From Bacteroidota bacterium (GTDB lineage: Bacteria; Bacteroidota; Bacteroidia; Chitinophagales; Chitinophagaceae), in contig JAEZAY010000210.1 in the NCBI GenBank assembly GCA_023427575.1, forward strand, positions 1 through 11,531: a DNA stretch of 11,531 bases. Direction: 5' to 3'. The first letter of the stretch is position 1. Every line of letters starts with the position of its first letter. Shown here piece by piece: positions 7,284 to 11,531 of this stretch. The notes under the pieces are model-generated. The model was not told the DNA's origin. It searched no databases and saw only the letters and a program-made list of their open reading frames with translations. Position numbers and translations under genes: made by a program.

Positions 7284-9716
7284 ATGTTCAGAAATTATTT
7301 TAAAATAGCAATACGAAATCTTTGGAAGAGCAAAGGGTATTCAGCTATTAATATTTTCGGACTGGCTATCGGCCTTTCCTGTTTTCTGCTGATCGGAATG
7401 TATGTACTGGATGAACTGAGTTATGACCGGCATTTAAAAAACGCCGGCCGCATCTATCGAATTAATTCCGATATCCGTTTTGGAGGAAGCCAGACCAATC
7501 TGCCCGTAACTTCCGATATGATGGGAAGCACTTTAAAAAAGGATTTTCCTCAGATTGAAGAATTTGCCCGGATCTATGTTTTCAGTGGTTCTAAGCTGGT
7601 TAAAAAAGGAACTGATTTTATTACCGAAACAAAGCTTGCTCACGCCGATTCCACATTTTTCACCCTGTTTCCCTACACTGCCATTGAAGGAAATCTGAAC
7701 ACGGCATTAAATGAACCAAATACGGTTGTAATCACCAAATCCGCCGCATTAAAATACTTTGGAACAACCGCTTCCCTCGGAAAAATGCTTGAAACCAATG
7801 ACACAAAAAATCCATTGTATAAAGTAACGGCGGTAATTCCCGATATCCCGGAACAAACCCATTTCGACTTCGATTTTTATTTTTCCATGGATAATGTTCA
7901 ATACGACTGGGGCAATTATCTCAGCCATAATTTTCATACTTATCTCATGTTCCGGGAAGGAATTGACTATAAATCTTTTGAAAAGAATCTGGAAACATAT
8001 ATTGAAAATTATGTATTCCCCCAGGCAAAAATGGCCATGCAGATTTCCAGTATGGAGGAATTTGAACAGGCAGGTAACAGTCTGCGGTATTCATTGCTTC
8101 CCGTAGAAAAAATACATCTTTATTCAACCCGTCCTTATGAATTAAGCGCCGGCGGAAGCATTCAGTATGTATTTATATTTTCGGCAGTCGCGCTTTTAAT
8201 CCTGATGATCGCCTGTATAAATTTCATGAACCTGACCACTGCCCGTTCCGCCAATCGTGCCCGCGAAGTGGGGATCCGCAAGGTGCTGGGCTCGGAAAGA
8301 AAAAACCTGATCATCCAGTTTCTTACCGAATCGGTAATTATGACCTTTATCTCTTTACTGATCGCTTTTATCATTGCATACCTGCTATTGCCCCTGTTTA
8401 ATAATATTTCAAATAAGGCGCTTGAATTCAACCTGCTGGTTTCGCCCGGAATTCTGATCTTTCTGTTTCTGCTACCGGTTATTGTTGGCCTGCTGGCCGG
8501 CAGTTATCCCGCATTTTACCTGTCTTCTTTTATTCCCATAAAAGTGCTTAAAGGTAAACTGCAATCGGGAAGCAAAAGCGGCGGCCTCCGCAGTGTGCTG
8601 GTGGTTGTACAATTTGCGACTTCCATAATACTGATCACAGCTACAGTAATAATCTACCGGCAGCTTCATTTTATTCAAACCAAAAATCTGGGTTATGAAA
8701 AAGACCAGGTGCTGGTTATTAATGAAACCAATGCGCTGAAAGGAAATGTTGAAGCATTTAAAAATGAAATGCTGCGGGTACCGGGAGTAACGCATGCAAG
8801 CTTAACCGGCTTTTTGCCTGTTCCTTCAGCCCGTAACGATGAAAGCTTTTTCACATCCCCCGTGCTGGATGCTTCCAGCGGTTTTAATATGCAGCACTGG
8901 CGGATCGACTATACCTATTTTGAAACCATGGGAATGGAACTGGTGAAGGGAAGAGCATTTTCCCCCGATTTTGGATCCGATTCCTCGGCCATGATCCTGA
9001 ATGAATCGGCGGTTCGATTATTGGGTTTGAGTGATCCCATCGGGAAAAAAATCTATTCTTCCAAAGACCGTCAAACCGGTGAAATACTTTCTTATACGGT
9101 TATCGGAGTGGTGAAAGATTTTCACTTTGAATCCATGCGCCAGGAAATTGCACCACTTAGTTTTATTTTAGGACAAAGTTCCTGGCTGGCCAGCTTCCGA
9201 ATTCAGGGCGATAAAGCTGCCTCCATTATCCGCGTGGCGGAACAGAAATTCAGTTCAATGGCCCCAGGTATGCCTTTCAGTTATCAGTTTATGGATGAAA
9301 GTTTCGCGGAAGTGTACCGCACCGAATTAAGAGTTGGTAAACTGGCGCTTATTTTTTCTGTTCTGGCCATATTTATTGCCTGCCTGGGCTTGCTGGCACT
9401 GGCCACTTTTATGGCTGAGCAAAGAACAAAAGAAATCGGGATCCGAAAAGTGCTTGGAGCCGATGTGGGCGGAATTGTAAATCTTTTATCGAAAGATTTT
9501 ATTAAGCTGGTATTAATCGCCTTTATAATCGCTACTCCCCTGGCCTGGTATGTTATGAACAGCTGGCTCGAAGATTTTGCCTTCCGAATTCAGATCCGGT
9601 GGTGGGTATTTATTGTTTCGGGACTGATTGCCTTGTTCATTGCCCTGATCACTGTAAGTGTTCAGGCAATCCGTGCGGCGCTTATGAACCCGGTTAACAG
9701 CTTAAGAGCGGAATAA
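7284..9716 (+). CDS. FtsX/MacB-type ABC transporter permease, double-module (810 aa)
   Basis: Complete double-module inner-membrane permease. An in-frame TTG at 7254 would add ten residues (NNYRYNTIN-type, not conserved). The ATG at 7284 gives MFRNYFKIAIRNLWKSKGY, which aligns with the N-termini of the other permeases, so it is preferred. Layout: TM1 (~21-41), SYDRH at 46-50, first periplasmic domain (to ~293), TM2 (~296-313), FMNLTTARS, EVGIRKVLG at 328-336, TM3, TM4, TM5 (~438-458), a second periplasmic domain with a clear VKDFHFES motif, TM6 (~690-710), EIGIRKVLG at 717-725, TM7, TM8 and C-terminal NPVNSLRAE. It keeps nearly all family-typical motifs and is the closest of the four to the family pattern. 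It follows the 147-bp gap carrying candidate regulatory sites and precedes the ATPase gene by 74 bp, making it the most natural direct partner of that ATPase. The substrate is unknown. Confidence 0.95.
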   Translation: MFRNYFKIAIRNLWKSKGYSAINIFGLAIGLSCFLLIGMYVLDELSYDRHLKNAGRIYRINSDIRFGGSQTNLPVTSDMMGSTLKKDFPQIEEFARIYVFSGSKLVKKGTDFITETKLAHADSTFFTLFPYTAIEGNLNTALNEPNTVVITKSAALKYFGTTASLGKMLETNDTKNPLYKVTAVIPDIPEQTHFDFDFYFSMDNVQYDWGNYLSHNFHTYLMFREGIDYKSFEKNLETYIENYVFPQAKMAMQISSMEEFEQAGNSLRYSLLPVEKIHLYSTRPYELSAGGSIQYVFIFSAVALLILMIACINFMNLTTARSANRAREVGIRKVLGSERKNLIIQFLTESVIMTFISLLIAFIIAYLLLPLFNNISNKALEFNLLVSPGILIFLFLLPVIVGLLAGSYPAFYLSSFIPIKVLKGKLQSGSKSGGLRSVLVVVQFATSIILITATVIIYRQLHFIQTKNLGYEKDQVLVINETNALKGNVEAFKNEMLRVPGVTHASLTGFLPVPSARNDESFFTSPVLDASSGFNMQHWRIDYTYFETMGMELVKGRAFSPDFGSDSSAMILNESAVRLLGLSDPIGKKIYSSKDRQTGEILSYTVIGVVKDFHFESMRQEIAPLSFILGQSSWLASFRIQGDKAASIIRVAEQKFSSMAPGMPFSYQFMDESFAEVYRTELRVGKLALIFSVLAIFIACLGLLALATFMAEQRTKEIGIRKVLGADVGGIVNLLSKDFIKLVLIAFIIATPLAWYVMNSWLEDFAFRIQIRWWVFIVSGLIALFIALITVSVQAIRAALMNPVNSLRAE

Positions 9717-9729
9717 AAATTCACCTCGA

Positions 9730-9749
9730 AAATTTCAGATTAAATTTCA
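9730..9749. repeat. Short direct repeat AAATTTCA x2
   Basis: AAATTTCA occurs at 9730-9737 and 9742-9749, start to start 12 bp, in the AT-rich gap between the fourth permease and the ATPase gene. The spacing is near one helical turn, which would suit a tandem protein site, but in such AT-rich sequence chance is a fair explanation. Confidence 0.3.
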
Positions 9750-9766
9750 ATAATAACATTACTTAT

Positions 9767-9780
9767 CTAACGACTAACGA
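9767..9780. repeat. Perfect 7-bp tandem repeat before the ATPase start
   Basis: CTAACGACTAACGA is two exact copies of CTAACGA (9767-9773 and 9774-9780), ending 10 bp before the ATG at 9791. It lies where a leader or ribosome-entry region would be; no Shine-Dalgarno sequence is present, as is usual in Bacteroidota. Its function is unknown; it may be simple slippage. Confidence 0.4.
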
Positions 9781-9790
9781 ATTCATACCC

Positions 9791-10465
9791 ATGCTTGAGC
9801 TCAAAAACATTTCCAAATGGTATAATTCCGGCAACAACCGCAGCTTTATTTTGAAAGACATAAACATAAAAATAGCGGCGGGTGAATTTATTTCAATTAT
9901 GGGTCCATCAGGGTCGGGAAAATCAACGCTGCTGCATATTCTGGGTATGCTGGATCAACCTTCGGAAGGAAAATATTTTTTTGAGGAAGAAGAAGTCAGT
10001 TCGCTGAAAGACAAACAGAGATCCCGGATCTATAAACGTTCCATCGGATTTGTATTTCAGGCCTACCACCTGATAGATGAGCTCACCGTTTACGAAAACA
10101 TCGAAACCCCACTTATTTATCAGGATATTAAATCTTCGGAACGAAAAGCAATGGTGGCTGACATGCTCGACCGGTTTAATATCGTTGGAAAAAAAGATCT
10201 TTTTCCCGCCCAGCTTTCGGGTGGCCAGCAGCAACTGGTTGGCATTGCAAGGGCCCTGATCGCAAAACCAGGGCTTTTGCTTGCCGATGAGCCCACCGGC
10301 AATCTGAATTCAAAACAGGGCGAAGAAATTATGCAGCTGTTTAAAGAATTGAACAATGAAGGCGTTACCATAATTCAGGTAACTCATTCCGAAAAAAATG
10401 CCGCCTATGGCTCGCGGATCATCGACCTGCTCGATGGCAGGATTGAATTGAACGGCCGGGAATAA
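9791..10465 (+). CDS. ABC transporter ATP-binding protein, MacB/LolD/FtsE class (224 aa)
   Basis: Cytosolic ATPase that would power one or more of the adjacent permeases. All ABC motifs are visible: aromatic A-loop Y11, Walker [10 protein letters not shown] (38-46), Q-loop Q90, signature LSGGQQQ (142-148), Walker B LLLADEP (162-168) with catalytic E167, D-loop GNLNS (170-174) and H-loop H199. The length, near 220-230 residues, is that of stand-alone LolD/FtsE/MacB-NBD subunits; there is no fused membrane domain. After the signature it reads [10 protein letters not shown] where most members have QQQRVAIARA, i.e. L149 replaces the usual Arg. The ATG at 9791 places the first beta-strand ([10 protein letters not shown]) correctly. 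It lies 74 bp after the fourth permease and 10 bp before the TolC-like gene, so co-transcription with the latter is very likely. A double-module permease plus two copies of this protein would make a complete transporter (inference). Confidence 0.96.
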   Translation: MLELKNISKWYNSGNNRSFILKDINIKIAAGEFISIMGPSGSGKSTLLHILGMLDQPSEGKYFFEEEEVSSLKDKQRSRIYKRSIGFVFQAYHLIDELTVYENIETPLIYQDIKSSERKAMVADMLDRFNIVGKKDLFPAQLSGGQQQLVGIARALIAKPGLLLADEPTGNLNSKQGEEIMQLFKELNNEGVTIIQVTHSEKNAAYGSRIIDLLDGRIELNGRE

Positions 10466-10475
10466 TATTTTATTT

Positions 10476-11531
10476 ATGAAAAATTTCTTACGCATTGTAT
10501 CATCACTGCTTTGTATTGTACTGACCATTCACTCCTATGGACAAACGGCTTTAAAAAGAAACCTGAGTTTAAAGGAGGCGGTGGAGATTGCAATAAAAAA
10601 CAATCTGCTCGTGAGGCAGTCGGGCCTGAGCGCCGAAGCGGGCCGAATCAATCTTCAGCAGGCCAGAGCAAACCGGCTCCCGTATGTCGATGGCAGTATC
10701 AATCATGGAATTCAACAGGGAAGAAGTATAGATCCTTTTACAAACCAGTTTGTAAACCAGAAGATCAATTATGCCCGGTATGGATTAAATGCCGGACTGA
10801 TAATCTTCAACGGGCTTTCTATTCATCATAACGTACAATCAGCGCTGTTGGGCCAGAAGGCGGCTGAAATGGAATTGCAGCAGGAAAAAGAGAACCTGAC
10901 CATGAATGTTATCCTTGCCTATCTGCAGGTGTTAACGAATGCGGAACTTCTAATCCAGTCGGACAACCAGTTGCGCCTGATTAAAAAACAGGTAGAGCGG
11001 CTTCATATCCTTCATGAGTCGGGGGCGATAAATCCTTCAGAACTGTTTGACCTGAAAGGGCAGCTTGCCGGGGATGAACTGGCTTCGGTTAACAATCAGA
11101 ATGCACTTGATATCTCCCTTCTTACTCTCACTCAGTTATTAAACATACCCTACGATGGGCAGATTCAGCTGGAGAAGCCATCTATTGAAGATTTTAACCT
11201 CCATTACACGGCAAATGCGGACCAGATTTACATTGCGGCGCTGGAAGAGCTTGCGATTGTAAAAGCCGCAATGCTCCGGAAACAAAGTGCGGAACGAAAT
11301 CTTAAATCGGTAAAAGGCGAACGATTTCCGATCCTCTCTCTGGATGGAAACATCACCACCAACTATTCAAGCGCGGCCTATCGCGACATCCTGATGGGAG
11401 TAACCGAAAGGGCCACCGACAACTATGTAACGGTTAACGGAACAAAAATGCCGGTATTCAGTCCAGTTAAATCCTTTAACAGTGAAAAGATCGCTTATAG
11501 AGAACAGTTAGACAATAATCTGTTTACATCA
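10476..11531 (+). CDS. TolC-family outer-membrane efflux protein (3'-truncated)
   Basis: Outer-membrane channel component of a tripartite export system. From the ATG at 10476 the frame stays open for 352 codons to the window end without a stop. Residues 1-22 look like a signal peptide: MKNF, a hydrophobic core around 5-18, and likely cleavage at SYG before Q23. The mature part begins with the typical OEP start LSLKEAVEIAIKNN (30-43), followed by the first long helix with QARANRLP (62-69), a beta segment with GRSIDPFTNQF (82-92) that is common in Bacteroidota TolC homologues, and helical-hairpin sequence (~120-240) including LAYLQVL-type heptads. The second repeat starts near 250, and its probable beta/loop segment (~293-352) is cut by the window edge. 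Family members are about 450-490 residues, so roughly a quarter is missing. The 10-bp gap after the ATPase gene indicates one transcript and ties the ATPase to trans-envelope export instead of purely inner-membrane work. Confidence 0.93.
   Translation, partial: MKNFLRIVSSLLCIVLTIHSYGQTALKRNLSLKEAVEIAIKNNLLVRQSGLSAEAGRINLQQARANRLPYVDGSINHGIQQGRSIDPFTNQFVNQKINYARYGLNAGLIIFNGLSIHHNVQSALLGQKAAEMELQQEKENLTMNVILAYLQVLTNAELLIQSDNQLRLIKKQVERLHILHESGAINPSELFDLKGQLAGDELASVNNQNALDISLLTLTQLLNIPYDGQIQLEKPSIEDFNLHYTANADQIYIAALEELAIVKAAMLRKQSAERNLKSVKGERFPILSLDGNITTNYSSAAYRDILMGVTERATDNYVTVNGTKMPVFSPVKSFNSEKIAYREQLDNNLFTS

Noticed and set aside
1..9716. Recent tandem duplication or gene conversion among the four permeases
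   Set aside because: By eye, identical nucleotide runs are short (about 16-17 bp, e.g. around the FMNL motif), and the most conserved domains are only roughly 70% identical at the DNA level, so the duplications are old.
10511..10831. Open frame of 106 codons on the + strand
   Set aside because: It lies out of frame inside the TolC-like gene, whose frame (from 10476) shows a signal peptide and clear family motifs; this reading has no recognisable protein features.

Overview
The window carries one co-directional gene cluster on the + strand, typical of Bacteroidota. The reasons for that placement are moderate GC content, A-rich leaders without Shine-Dalgarno sequences, long double-module FtsX/MacB-type permeases in tandem, and a TolC homologue with the phylum-typical early segment containing GRSIDPFTNQF. 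The genus cannot be named from this sequence.

Layout: (1) 1-2246, a permease whose first ~42 codons lie before the window; (2) 2323-4677, a second complete permease; (3) 4719-7136, a third, from a more divergent subfamily; (4) a 147-bp gap (7137-7283), the longest non-coding stretch, holding an imperfect palindrome and a sigma-54-like element; (5) 7284-9716, a fourth permease; (6) a 74-bp AT-rich gap with short direct repeats; (7) 9791-10465, a stand-alone ABC ATPase of the MacB/LolD/FtsE class; (8) 10476-11531, the first 352 codons of a TolC-family outer-membrane efflux protein that runs off the end. The TolC gene starts only 10 bp after the ATPase stop. About 97% of the window is coding, and no RNA genes, mobile elements or CRISPR arrays were seen.

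How the parts probably work together: each permease has the order TM1 - periplasmic MacB-like domain - three TM helices with an E(V/I)G(I/V)RK coupling motif, then the same module again. One polypeptide would therefore equal a whole MacB or LolCE transmembrane dimer (8 TM). None has its own nucleotide-binding domain. The single ATPase is the only visible energy source, so it may serve several of the permeases. With TolC it would form a MacAB-TolC-like or mechanotransmission-type export machine. A periplasmic adaptor (HlyD/MacA family) is expected but not seen, and could lie just downstream. No substrate can be read from the sequence.

This is a recognisable class of Bacteroidota locus and not a clearly new system. 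The points most worth a second look are the four-permeases-to-one-ATPase arrangement, the mixed subfamily origin of the permeases, and the possible sigma-54/activator control region before the fourth permease.
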